DNA of 10,028 nt. Origin: Podochytrium sp. JEL0797 (taxonomy: Eukaryota; Chytridiomycota; Chytridiomycetes; Chytridiales; Chytriomycetaceae). Positions 1-8,386 of this stretch are shown here, piece by piece; position 1 is the stretch's first letter, and every line of letters begins with the position of its first letter. Made by a program: the position numbers and the translations under genes. The notes beneath the pieces were generated by a model. That model was not told the origin of the DNA and ran no database searches. It worked only from the letters and a program-made list of their open reading frames with translations. The stretch lies in assembly GCA_027596195.1 (NCBI GenBank), contig JADGJG010000995.1, forward strand, positions 1 to 10,028, written 5' to 3'.

Positions 1-604
1 GGTGACTTGCGGTGCCGTGGAGTTATGACCACTTTTCGATTCCCAATTTCGGCGACACCGACATTTGTCGGTTCCAAAAACTGCAAGGGCGGGGCCCTGC
101 CCGTCTGCCAGCAATTCTTCTTTATGACGTTTTAAATCTATGTATGGAGTGGTAGTCGGTAGATTTCGAATCGCTTCAATACAATACCGCGCTCCCATTA
201 AAAATACCTTAAATTTCACAAAATCTCGCGGCTCCTTTCTCAAGTTGGAGTTCCGGCCTTTGATAATGCATGTCAACTCTTTTCCCATGTCTTAAGTGGT
301 CTTTGATCTGCCTTGATTTCCCGACCCATGTGTGCTTTCGCGTGCTGGTGCCACTTGCGAAACACCCGCAAAACACCCAAGTTGCCAGCAGTGTCGCGAA
401 AGCGAATCAACAAAACGTAGGAAGCCATCAGCAATGCCTTATTACTTCCCTTATTCTCCCCTTATATTCGAGTCACGCTGTGTCGCGATGGACGCGGCCG
501 GGCTTGTGACATTTGATCTGCTTGGAGGTCCCGGAAATCTTATCTCGGAGAGAAGGAATATAAAGGGGCCACTTCCTCTGGAGATCCCCCGAAACGTTTT
601 TGCA
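1..604. other. Upstream region of gene A, no supported gene
   Basis: I see no convincing coding region or RNA gene in these 604 bases. A frame is open from 332 into gene A, but the part before 605 reads as low-information sequence with no family resemblance, so I treat it as 5' flank and leader. A TATA-like box lies near its 3' end. The first 300 bases hold A/T-rich patches and no recognisable repeat. Confidence 0.6.
559..564 (+). promoter_or_regulatory. TATA box of gene A
   Basis: The sequence TATAAA sits in GGAATATAAAGGGG, 40 bases before the chosen ATG at 605. This is a sensible place for a core promoter element with a very short 5' leader, and it argues against a start at the earlier in-frame ATGs (332, 454, 488), which lie upstream of it. 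No transcript evidence is available. Confidence 0.5.
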
Positions 605-2251
605 ATGCTTTGCTGTCTCACTGCCAACGCCGATTCCCCCAAGCCATCATCCAAGGTTGCCAACAACGCAATCGGAACACGCGAAGTGGCCAAAACCGAA
701 CCGGTGACAGTCGTGACTTCTCAGCCTCAGAACCCTCCCAGCGTGCTCTGGTCCACGCAGAATCTCGTTTCCATCGCGAGGAAGGGTCCGCATTTGCTGT
801 TCTCGCGCGGGTTCTGTCCATTCACTGAACAAGTCCGAATTGCCTTTGCCTTCAAGGGGGTGGAGGTGGAATTTGTGAAGTGGGATCAATCCGAGAAGTT
901 GCCAGAGTGGTTCTCCTTTGCGTCTCCGGATGGCACTGTGCCAGGTTCGCCATATATATTTTGATCCAAAATAAGAGTTATTGCTTATGGTCATGTGATG
1001 CTTTGAACACAGTGATGCAAGTCTCGGACGGCTCTTACATCAGCAACTCAACGGAGATGATTGCCAGCCTCGAGAAAACCACTCCCTCCCCCACCCTACG
1101 CGTCAACACTCCCGACGTCCAAGAATGGACCGCGTTCATCCGCCAGTCCTTCATCCCAAGCTTCAACAACGTCCTGCTCGGCTGTGCTCCATCCATTCAA
1201 GCCGAACACCGTCCCAAACTCCACGCTGCCCTCGGCAAGATCATTGCTCAACTCGAGGGCCAACACGATTCCCCGTTCCTTCTCGGAACCACGTTCAGCG
1301 TTGCCGATCTCCTTCTCGCTCCTTTCCTCCACCGTCTCCCTCTCATCGCGTTCTTTCGCGGCGGCGAAGACATTGACCCGACTCTCCAGCAATATATCCA
1401 AACCCTCACATCCCAGCCCCACATTTCCCCGATCCTCGACCCCCTCACGACGCTTAAGACGGCGTACATCAAGGACCTCCCCAAGGAACACCCCCTGTCT
1501 TCCGTCCGCTTGCACCACCTCGCCCTCAAATTCCACCTCGACAAGTGTGTCGGCACTGCCACCCAAATGTCGCACGGGTTCGTCCAAGACATGAGGCAGA
1601 CGGCGCACGAGCTCGAAACGCGGTTCGCCCACTTGCTGGTTCTCTTGCGCACTCAATTTGCGATGGAGCAGGAGGTTTTGTTCCCCGCGGTGGAGGCTTT
1701 GGTCAAGGGCGTGACTGCGTCGTTGCAGGCGGAGCATGAACGCAATGAGAAGCTTGTTCAGCGTTTGGAGGAAGAGTTGGTGCCTGTGTTGAAGACGATT
1801 GGGAGAGGGTTTGTCAAGTTGGCGAGGGGCGATGAGTTTAAAGGGACTTTGGAGAAGTTGAGGAAGGTTGCGTTGACGCTCAAGTTCCACATGAATGAAG
1901 AGGAAGGGTTGTTGGCGGATGTGTTGACTCGATTCAATGCGACTGAGGAAATTGAGCTTGTGCAGAAGGTTCGTTTTTGTTCTTGCCTGCTTTTCTCTTT
2001 TTTATCTTTCTAACGTTCTTTATCTGCAGATGTATTTCCATTTCAAACCGGTCAATGCTGAGACGGTTCCACTGATTTTGGAAGGTCTCTCGTCGCAAGA
2101 TCGAATGCAATACGCCTTTAACATTGACCAATCGATTCGCAAGCAGCACCCAGAGGAGTGGGCTGCTTTCAGATCGATTGTCACCACTTCCTTGACGTTG
2201 AGTGACCATGAAGACTTGGTGCATCGACTCGGTGCTGTGAGTTTTTTGTGA
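605..2251 (+). CDS. Gene A: GST-like domain fused to a hemerythrin-like HHE domain
   Basis: Spliced as 605-944, 1013-1968 and 2030-2251, giving about 505 residues. Residues 1-60 look disordered. Residues 62-135 form a GST N-terminal thioredoxin fold: SRGFCPF places a cysteine (Cys71) at the omega-class active-site position, followed by VPVMQ with the conserved cis-proline (Pro113) and an NS/STEMI glutathione-contact segment near 125-130. Residues 147-275 are a GST C-terminal helical domain with the FLLGxxFSxAD N-capping box (Ser209, Asp212). Residues 278-440 resemble a hemerythrin/HHE bundle: HH at 281-282, MEQEVLFP (Glu332, Glu334), EHERNE (His355, Glu359) and FHMNEE (His406, Glu410). The GST part suggests a glutathione-dependent thiol transferase; the HHE part suggests non-haem iron or oxygen/NO binding. 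Role in the cell is unknown. It has a diverged paralogue, gene D, on the opposite strand. The ATG at 605 was chosen because a TATA box lies just upstream. Confidence 0.8.
945..1012 (+). other. Intron 1 of gene A (68 nt, phase 1)
   Basis: The donor is G|GTTCGC after a proline codon and the acceptor is AACACAG. The unspliced frame stops at 964; removing these 68 bases joins ..SPDGTVP to VMQVSDGSY.., which restores the continuous GST motif. Gene D has a phase-1 intron at the matching place, which strongly supports the model. The branch site is weak. Confidence 0.85.
1969..2029 (+). other. Intron 2 of gene A (61 nt, phase 0)
   Basis: The donor is AAG|GTTCGT. A pyrimidine-rich body is followed by a perfect CTAAC branch site at 2010-2014 and the acceptor CTGCAG. 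Without splicing the frame ends at 2013. Splicing joins ELVQK to MYFHFKPVN and restores alignment to the C-terminal part of gene D (VLESLDARGKAQYLGAF versus ILEGLSSQDRMQYAF). Confidence 0.9.
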
Positions 2252-2288
2252 AAAGGATTTGGTGAATTCCTTCCACGTGTTCTTGCAG
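2237..2288 (+). other. Possible third intron of gene A (52 nt)
   Basis: A strong donor GTGAGT lies in phase 0 at 2237, and TTCTTGCAG ends at 2288. If used, the protein would end ..RLGA-Pro-Asn with a stop at 2295-2297 instead of ..RLGAVSFL with a stop at 2249-2251. The two endings differ by only a few residues, and gene D ends ..FRLPGMAL, which does not decide the matter. Both forms may exist. Confidence 0.4.
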
Positions 2289-2331
2289 CCAAACTGACGC
2301 AAAATCTATGGATATACTATACATAAATATA

Positions 2332-2337
2332 AATAAA
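2332..2337 (+). terminator. Polyadenylation signal of gene A
   Basis: AATAAA lies about 80 bases after the stop, in the AT-rich 94-base gap between the convergent genes A and B. It overlaps where the 3' end of B must also lie; no AATAAA is seen on the minus strand just after the stop of B. Confidence 0.55.
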
Positions 2338-2345
2338 TATTCCAT

Positions 2346-4693
2346 TTAATGATTTCTCTTCATTTGCACGATTCGTGTCAACAAGGCGCGTTTGAGCAAC
2401 CAATTGCACACTTCCAACAAAGACAAGCATATTCCATACAGTGGCATGGTTCGTTCCGCGATTAACACAGCAATCAGCAAGATGACGGCAACCGCCGAAT
2501 TCTTGAACCAAAAGTCCGAGTCGATGACGTTGGTTCCCAGCTGCGCCGCACACCAACCGGTGATATATACTGCAGACTCATATGTTCCGTTTGAGTCGGA
2601 AGATCCCGCCTGGAAATAATAAGTAGCGGTGCTTCCATCGCTGCTTTGATAATAACTTCCAGCTAAATAATGAATTTCTCCCGAGTTCTGCGCCACGTTC
2701 TGTTGGAAACAGATGAAACCAATCAAGAGGGTCACGACGTTGTAGAAAAACCAGCTGAGAATAGTAACGTGGAGGAGAATGACGAGCAAGAGAGCAAAGA
2801 GCCGTCGGGGCCGGAGGGCGGCTTTGAACCGAATGTTGCGGAAACGGCGAATCCCGCGTTCCGGTTTATAAAACCTCCTTTTTCTGGTGTCTAAATCGAC
2901 TTCAAGGGAGTCGGATTCAGTAGGAATGGGTGCAGTGGACTCATGAATGGGGACAAACGTGACGGAACTAGAGTTGCCAACGTCAGGAACAACTTGGGTG
3001 CGATTGGGCGACTTGCGCCTCCACAACAGGCCAAGCCAAACACCCACGAGTTCCACCAAAAAGCTTCCGCGGACCTTTTTTTTGAGCCTCCACTTGCTTT
3101 TGAGTCTACTCCGTTCGTCCTCTAAATCACGAATCCGAATCGTGGCCACTTCACGGGTCAGAAACCGGATGACCTTCCAATGTCCGCATATTAAAGAAAT
3201 ATACAACGACATCGAATCATTCATATCTAAATCAACACCGCGTTCCCAAATGGCCCTCAACAACGCGGGACTCCCAATCTCCACCAAGATGGGAACGAGC
3301 AAATTCTCAGCATACTCCACAAACGCAGCCTGCGTGGGACTCTTGTGAGCACGAATCAAACCCTCGAGAATCAACTGCGTAGTCCCCCCATCGCGCACGG
3401 GGATGCCAAACACGCGTCGAATCATGGCCGCACGCAGTTTCGAAATCAAGAGCCCATTTTCGGGCTCCGGGTCCGGCAGGTCCGGGTCGTTGCTGATGGA
3501 GGTGGTTCTGGCTCCATTGTCAACGAGGAGTTGGAGGGCCCTCGTGTCGCGTTGGTTCACGGCGAGTTCGAGAGCGCGGTAGCTTCTGTTTTCGGGCAAT
3601 GCGGCGCCGAGGGTGCATAAGTGGGAGAGGAGGCGGTAGTTTTGCCGGCGAACGGACTCCGCGAGCAACGTGCCTCTCAGCATCCACGCGTTGCTCGTTA
3701 TATCAGCGTGAGAGTCTTTGGGCTGCGGCATGGCGTCAATAAGAACAGTCAAGAGACTCAAGTGTCCCGATTTCGCTGCGTATTGAATCAGCGCGGGAGC
3801 CGAATCGATGGCGGCGCCCAACGTCATGAGCGCGGTGAAGAGTTGGATTTGTCGTTGTTCCACGCGACATGGCGTTTTCATATCGATTCGTTTGAGTGCA
3901 GTCGTGACTGCGTCGGGTTCACTCTCCCTTGTAGACATTTGCTTTGTCGCAACAACCACAACCTCGTTCAACGTGACGCGACTCCCAATCTCCGCTTTTT
4001 TCATGGCCAAGAATTCAATCCTGGACCCACTCAACGAGCGACACCACAAAAACAGCCAAACGGTCGTTAAAGAGATCCAGATCCATTTAAACCACCCGGC
4101 AACCATGTGCCATAATTTCCAACCAGCGAACCAGAGACGTCGGCGAGAAGACCGGAACCACCGCTTGTTTTGATTCAAGAGGAGCTGGTTTTGGAGTTTG
4201 TAGTAGGATTCACAGAATTGGCATTGTCCGCGAGATTCGGGGGGTGGGAGGGAGGTGGATGAAGGTGGCGTGATGGACGCGTTTCCGCGTGTGAAAAAGT
4301 TGTATTTTGGAAGGGCACTGAGGGCTTTCATGGCTCCGAATCTGAAGCAAATTAGTTGATATAATAGTACAATCCGGAATAGTAATACCTGGACATCAAA
4401 TACCGAGCTTGAAGTGTCAAAGCCGTCGTTGGATAATCTTGATCAGAAAAGATGGTCAACGTGGAAAACGCGATCGCTCGATTTAGCCGAACAAAATGCG
4501 ATGGTTCGGATACGAAGAGGAGAATGTGGAGCCATATCTCGATTGGAAGTGATTTTGGCGAACGAGTGTTATTTTCGAGACGAACGCTCTCGACAAACAC
4601 TTCTGAAGAAGTTCGACTGTAATCGAGCACTTGGATGGTTTCCTCGGTTTCTTGTTGCTTTGGCGCCTCGATCGTTGGTAGATCAGCGTCCAT
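2346..4693 (-). CDS. Gene B: F-box, ankyrin-like repeat and membrane-segment protein
   Basis: Spliced as 4693-4389 and 4341-2346, giving 766 residues. An F-box-like motif lies at about 47-75 (SLPIEIWLHILLFVSEPSHFVRLNRAI pattern: LP.EI...IL...P..FVRLN). Residues 275-505 hold degenerate ankyrin-like helical pairs, for example LIQYAAKSGHLSLLTVLID and ALELAVNQRDTRALQLLVDNGA. A tryptophan-rich hydrophobic stretch lies at about 171-201. Two strongly hydrophobic stretches follow, at about 616-647 and 713-735, separated by a Ser/Gly/Tyr-rich loop with an NGT glycosylation sequon near 686. F-box proteins normally recruit substrates to SCF ubiquitin ligases through Skp1, with the repeats binding the client; membrane attachment is inferred only from hydrophobicity. 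ATG 4693 has A at -3 and G at +4. The ankyrin call is moderate, as the repeats lack clean consensus. A further in-frame intron over the tryptophan-rich part cannot be excluded. Confidence 0.72.
4342..4388 (-). other. Intron of gene B (47 nt, phase 2)
   Basis: On the minus strand the donor is AG|GTATTA and the acceptor is TTGCTTCAG, with an AACTAAT branch-like site. The unspliced first exon runs into a TAA inside the intron. Splicing gives ..ARYLMSRFGAMKALSALPKYNFF.., a continuous helical stretch, and joins the F-box exon to the large downstream exon in frame. At 47 nt it is the shortest well-supported intron in the window. Confidence 0.8.
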
Positions 4694-4756
4694 CCTTCTT
4701 GTCGAAAGATTAACGCCTGAAAAAAAACTTGAATAACGAAACCACCCAACACAAAG

Positions 4757-4762
4757 TTTATT
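4757..4762 (-). terminator. Polyadenylation signal of gene C
   Basis: On the minus strand AATAAA begins one base after the TGA stop of gene C. This implies a very short 3' untranslated region, fitting the 70-base gap before the start codon of gene B on the same strand. Confidence 0.55.
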
Positions 4763-4763
4763 C

Positions 4764-5878
4764 TCAGAATCTGGTCAATGCATTTAAATTATCCTCTACG
4801 CGTTTCAAGGCTGCTTCAAAGCCTGCTTCAAATCGCCATTTCGCAATTGAATCCACCGCCAAACAATAAATCGCAGACCGCGCTTCATATCCCTCCAAGT
4901 TTTCAAAGACGCTAAACCCATCCTTCTTCATCTCCTCACGAATCCACTTATTTTCTTCCTCATCCGACGGCATCTCTTCCTCCAACCAATCGTCCAAAAC
5001 TTCGACCCACGCCGGTCGCGTTCCACACCACTCCCAATCCAACAGCCCAGAGATTTCGTACATGCCCGTCTCAGAATTCATCTTAACCATCATGTTTCTG
5101 AACGCAAAGTCGCCGTGAAACAAGACGATGGGTGAGGGTTCCAAGTTGTCCAACATGGACTCGATCTGCGCCTTGCTCGCCTCCACGCGATCTAACATCA
5201 CATCCAGAGAAGCAGGCGCGTTTTTGAGACTTCTCAAGTCTTGGAGGTTCTCGGCCATACGACCCAGGAGGAAGTCGGCTTCCGACGTTTCTTTGAATCC
5301 GCCATCCCAATACTTGCCCACTTCAGGACCTCCAGTTTCAGTCAACGTCCACCCTCCAATAACATCGAAAGTCTTGGACTGCAAAATACGAATCGTCTCC
5401 CTCAGCTCACCCAGAATCACCAATTTCTGATCCAAAGAGAGAGTACGCCACACGCCCTCAAGCATCTCGCCTTCAATGCACTCCATCAGCATCCAATGGA
5501 CCTCCTTGATGTTTTCAGGCGTAGAAAAGTTGAAACCGTAGCCCATCAGTTTCGGGATACGGAGTGTGGGCAAGTTGATGGCAACAAATTGGAGTGCTGC
5601 GACTTCGTTTTCGACTTTTGATTTCGGCCAGGACGAGGCGTTTGAGAGGCGCAGAATAAGGGTTTGGTTATCGGCAGTAGAGACCTTGATGGCCTTGTTG
5701 TTCCAGCCCTGGCAGCGGTTTCGATCGTGAGTGATATGCCAAGGTGGGAGGGACGAACCGTTGGAATTTCGACAAACGAGAGTACGGTAATATCCAGTTT
5801 CGAAGCATGAAGAAGTTGGCTCAGATAGGGCAGCGTGATGGTGGCATCAATAAAGTGTGGCGACTTCTGCTCAGCCAT
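4764..5878 (-). CDS. Gene C: APH/choline-kinase-like phosphotransferase
   Basis: Spliced as 5878-5759 and 5708-4764, giving 354 residues. This is a protein-kinase-like fold enzyme of the aminoglycoside phosphotransferase (APH) family, which transfers phosphate from ATP to a small-molecule hydroxyl. Visible motifs are GWNNKAIKV (about 41-49) for the nucleotide loop, LILRLSN for the lysine-strand region with Arg instead of the usual Lys, hinge-like WMLMECIEG (about 112-120), the catalytic loop HGDFAFRN (His238, Asp240, Asn245) and LLDWEWCG (Asp264) as the metal-binding DFG equivalent. All catalytic residues are present, so an active enzyme is likely. In fungi this broad family covers many uncharacterised enzymes; the substrate cannot be told and drug resistance should not be assumed. 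ATG 5878 has an excellent context (AACATGGCT). An in-frame upstream ATG at 6025 would add 49 residues without family resemblance. Confidence 0.83.
5709..5758 (-). other. Intron of gene C (50 nt, phase 0)
   Basis: The frame carrying the start (MAEQKSPHF..FVEIPT) and the frame carrying the kinase N-lobe (GWNNKAIKVST..) differ. Removing 50 bases from ACG|GTTCGT to CTGCCAG|GGC joins them in phase 0. GTTCGT is also the donor of intron 2 in gene A, and a CTCAC branch-like site lies about 18 bases before the acceptor. A sequencing frameshift is the alternative explanation. Confidence 0.75.
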
Positions 5879-6226
5879 GTTTTTTGCGAAGTTTTTTTTT
5901 TCGCCGAATCCGGTGACGCTCGAAGCGACCAGCAGGACCCGTACAAGGCAGTGGCCCCGAAAGCGATCTCCAGCTTGCAGCATTCCTTTCTGTACATTGT
6001 ATAAGAAAATTTGACCACTGGACATGACTGGGAACGCGTTGGAGGTTACGAAGGATGATGGGGTGGATTGCAGGACGGGATTCGGGAGTTCGAGAGTTCG
6101 CCGACGGTGCTGTCATCCAACTAAGGTGTGTTCAAATTAATCAGTAGTTTTTAATCAAAAAATACGCGCGAAGAATAGAAAAAAAAATCAACACAGAAAA
6201 TCATCAAACCAAGCTCGACCTCTTCT
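5879..6226. other. Gap between gene D and gene C
   Basis: This 348-base stretch must hold the 3' end of D and the promoter of C, both on the minus strand. I see no gene. Features are oligo-T and oligo-A runs near 5888-5900 and 6179-6187, and a copy-like AGTTTTTAATCA at 6146-6157 resembling the repeats in the D intron. No AATAAA is seen downstream of D on its strand. Confidence 0.5.
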
Positions 6227-7901
6227 TCACAGCGCCATTCCAGGCAAACGGAACGTAAGGTCATTCCACTCGGCCAACATCATCTTCTTGGACAACAGAA
6301 TCTTGCAATCCATCCACTTCTGCGCCCCAATCTTCTTCTCAAACGCCCCCAAGTACTGCGCCTTACCGCGCGCATCGAGCGACTCCAACACAAGCATCAC
6401 CCCTTCCTGCTTGAAGATTCCATAAACCCCAATGACGACCTCCTCTTCCTGCCTCTTCTCCAACTCCTGCAACAAAGGCATCAACTCAGCGTCCTCCACA
6501 CGCGGCAACGCTCTCTGCTCAATCGACAGCTGTCTCAACTTGTCAACCATACTCTTAAACTCGGCCTCCTTGGCCACCTTCTTCTCTCCTCCCGCAATAC
6601 GCTTCACCATCCCCAAAAACTCGGGCGCAAACTTTCGTAACGCCTGCAGCGCATTTTCACGTTCCTCGTCCACACTCAAAGGAACCACACCCCCACGACG
6701 CTGCACCATCCCCCTCACAACCGTATCCACCACCTCCCCATGCCCTTCCACAAGCCCCACAAGCCCTTCAAACTTTCCCACCAACTCCTTCGCAGGAGCC
6801 ACCCCACGTCCAGACCCAACCACAATCCCTTGAGATATCCCCACCGCCGTCGCCAAACACTGATCCCACTGCGCGCGGATCGCCGCATGGTGGAGCCGCA
6901 GGATTGTCGACACGGGTGCACCCTTGGGGATCGCGTCGCGGATGGATTTTTGGAGATCGATAGTGGGTGTGCATGCGGTTTGGGACACGCATGCGGTGGA
7001 CTGCAAGATAGTCGTGTATTCCGCGAGGGCGGCTTGGGTGTACTCGATGCCAGTGAAATAGGCGAGCATGGGGAGACGCAGGAGGATAGGTGCCAAGACC
7101 ACATCCGCGATGGAGAAGTCGGCCCCGAGGAAGTAAGGTCCGCCGCGGGTGGAATTCTCGAGGTGAGCCACGATTTTGGCAATAGCCGCGTTCAACTGCG
7201 GACGCAGTTTGGCTTGAACGACAGGATCGTTGGATCCAATCAAGATGTTCGTGAAGCAAGGGTGGAGCTCGGAACGAAAGTAGGCGGTCCATTCCGCCGA
7301 GAGGGTCGGGTGCAAACTGGGGACGGGGAGGCTCGTTTCCAAACTTGTGAGGATGTCGACGCAGGAAGAGGAGAAGGTTCTGTCAGGGAACTGCATGATG
7401 GCTAGGTGGGGTGTGTGCGCAAAAAGTGCGACGATTTTTAATCAAACAGCACGATTTTTAATCATGTAATTTCTCACCAAAGCCGTCGTTATCGGGAGAC
7501 CCCTCCTTGACCCAATCGGGGACATCCTCCTTGGGTCCAGCAGCACGCACAAACTGAACGTCGGCGTTCTTGAAGGCCAAGGCAATTCTAACTTGTTGCG
7601 TGTCAATGCCAAATCCGCGGCTGAACAGTCGATATTGGCCTTCCTCTTTGGGAGAAACTGGCAGCGGCTTGGAGGATTCGACATCCGCAGTAGCTGTGGG
7701 AACAGGCTCAGCAGCTGGAGCGATAACCGTGGGCAACTCTGCCAAGGGAGGACTGGCTGCGGAAGCTGCTGCGGGTGGGGCGACCGCGGGAGGCGGAACC
7801 ACTGCAGGAACTACCACCGCGGGAACAGCGACGTTGGAGCTTCTTTTCTTGAGCTTCAGCTTTTGCTTGAAGTTGTCGAGTGAAGCCTTGAGTTTGAGCA
7901 T
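6227..7901 (-). CDS. Gene D: diverged GST plus HHE-like paralogue of gene A
   Basis: Spliced as 7901-7478 and 7401-6227, giving 532 residues. A basic Lys-rich start (residues 1-20) leads into an Ala/Pro/Val-rich low-complexity linker (about 24-72). The GST N-domain follows at about 90-163: SRGFGIDTQQVRIALAF matches gene A SRGFCPFTEQVRIAFAF, but the active-site Cys is Gly98. The C-domain keeps YFLGADFSIADVVLAP. The last 220 residues align with the HHE region of A: RLHH is kept, but the EVLFP, EHERNE and HMNEE segments have become EVVDT, DEEREN and RVEDAE, so ligand histidines are missing. It is therefore probably not a classic GST nor a di-iron protein; a binding, regulatory or structural role is inferred. 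The frame is open to 8138, but that part is the remnant of a neighbouring copy, so 7901 is preferred as start. Confidence 0.78.
7402..7477 (-). other. Intron of gene D (76 nt, phase 1)
   Basis: On the minus strand the donor is TTTG|GTGAGA and the acceptor is CACCTAG|CC. Splicing joins SPDNDGF to AIMQFPDRTF, which matches SPDGTVPVMQVSDGSY of gene A, where an intron of the same phase lies within one or two codons. The intron holds two copies of a short AT-rich direct repeat. Confidence 0.85.
7431..7464. repeat. Two 14-base direct repeats, 20-base spacing
   Basis: ACGATTTTTAATCA occurs at 7431-7444 and again at 7451-7464, exactly 20 bases apart, inside the intron of gene D. Related copies are GCGATTTTTTAATC at 8176-8189 in the remnant's intron-like segment, and AGTTTTTAATCA at 6146-6157 downstream of D. 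The second intronic copy probably arose by slippage or a small duplication. A regulatory meaning is not shown. Confidence 0.7.
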
Positions 7902-8034
7902 TGCGTGTGCGTGTGTGTGGGGTGGGAGAGTGGAAACGGAGCGCGGAGTGGGATTGCGATTTTTTGCAATTTTTTTTGTTTTTTGATTGGAGAAATGGCA
8001 GAGAAACGGGGAAGGAACGGACTGCGAAGCCGGT

Positions 8035-8386
8035 TCATTCGGTCCTTTTCCCTCGCCAAAATATTCCACAGAGAGTCTGGGGTGCAGGGGAATGCAAATG
8101 CGCGAGGATATCGACGCAAGAACCGGAGAAGGTTCCATCGGCGAACAGCAAACGAGCTAGATGTGCGCGCAGCGCGCGATTTTTTAATCCTTACGGAGAA
8201 GAGGGGGAAAGCGGGGGTGCTGTTGGGGTGAAGCTGCATGCATGGGGAGGTTTGCACGCCCAAACCCAACGTCGGCGTTCATCAACGCCAAGGCGATTTC
8301 GAACTTGCATGGTGCGCGACCGAAACAATTTATTCTGGCTTCCCCATGGGTATCAACTGGCAGCAGCTTGGAGGATTCGGCACCAG
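8035..8386 (-). pseudogene. Truncated, decayed third copy of the gene D type GST
   Basis: On the minus strand 8386-8257 translates as ESSKLLPVDTHGE..., with FEIALALMNADVGFGRA matching gene D ESSKPLPVSPKEE and VRIALAFKNADVQFVRA. The active-site loop (GFGIDTQQ) is shortened. A GTAAGG donor (8194) and a CTAG acceptor (ending 8157) enclose a 38-base intron-like segment; joining them in phase 1 gives LLFADGTFSGSCVDIL, matching MQFPDRTFSSSCVDIL of D. After this the homology shifts frame (PLHPRLSVEYF matches SLHPTLSAEWTAYF), the in-frame reading stops at 8035-8037, and the whole GST C-domain and HHE part are missing. Upstream of 8386 no homology or clear start is seen. A shortened, still expressed product is possible but less likely. 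Confidence 0.72.

Noticed and set aside
150..185. GATTTCGAATC resembling a T-arm
   Set aside because: The stem bases do not pair and no cloverleaf can be drawn on either strand.
332..604. N-terminal extension of gene A from the earlier ATG
   Set aside because: It crosses the TATA box and has no resemblance to gene D or to GST proteins.
1096..1890. 264-codon open frame on the minus strand, antisense to gene A
   Set aside because: It mirrors exon 2 of gene A, whose protein clearly matches GST and HHE patterns and its paralogue. The antisense product is rich in Arg/Glu/Leu without family resemblance.
3621..4173. Plus-strand open frames of 149 and 121 codons within gene B
   Set aside because: They lie antisense to the ankyrin-like part of gene B, show no motifs and overlap each other.
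6740..7405. 221-codon open frame on the plus strand, antisense to gene D
   Set aside because: It is a shadow of the conserved gene D exon 2, with no recognisable motif and no promoter evidence.
7902..8138. N-terminal extension of gene D into the upstream open frame
   Set aside because: Its first part is the frameshifted GST relic, so the continuity is accidental; the ATG at 7901 gives a plausible basic start.
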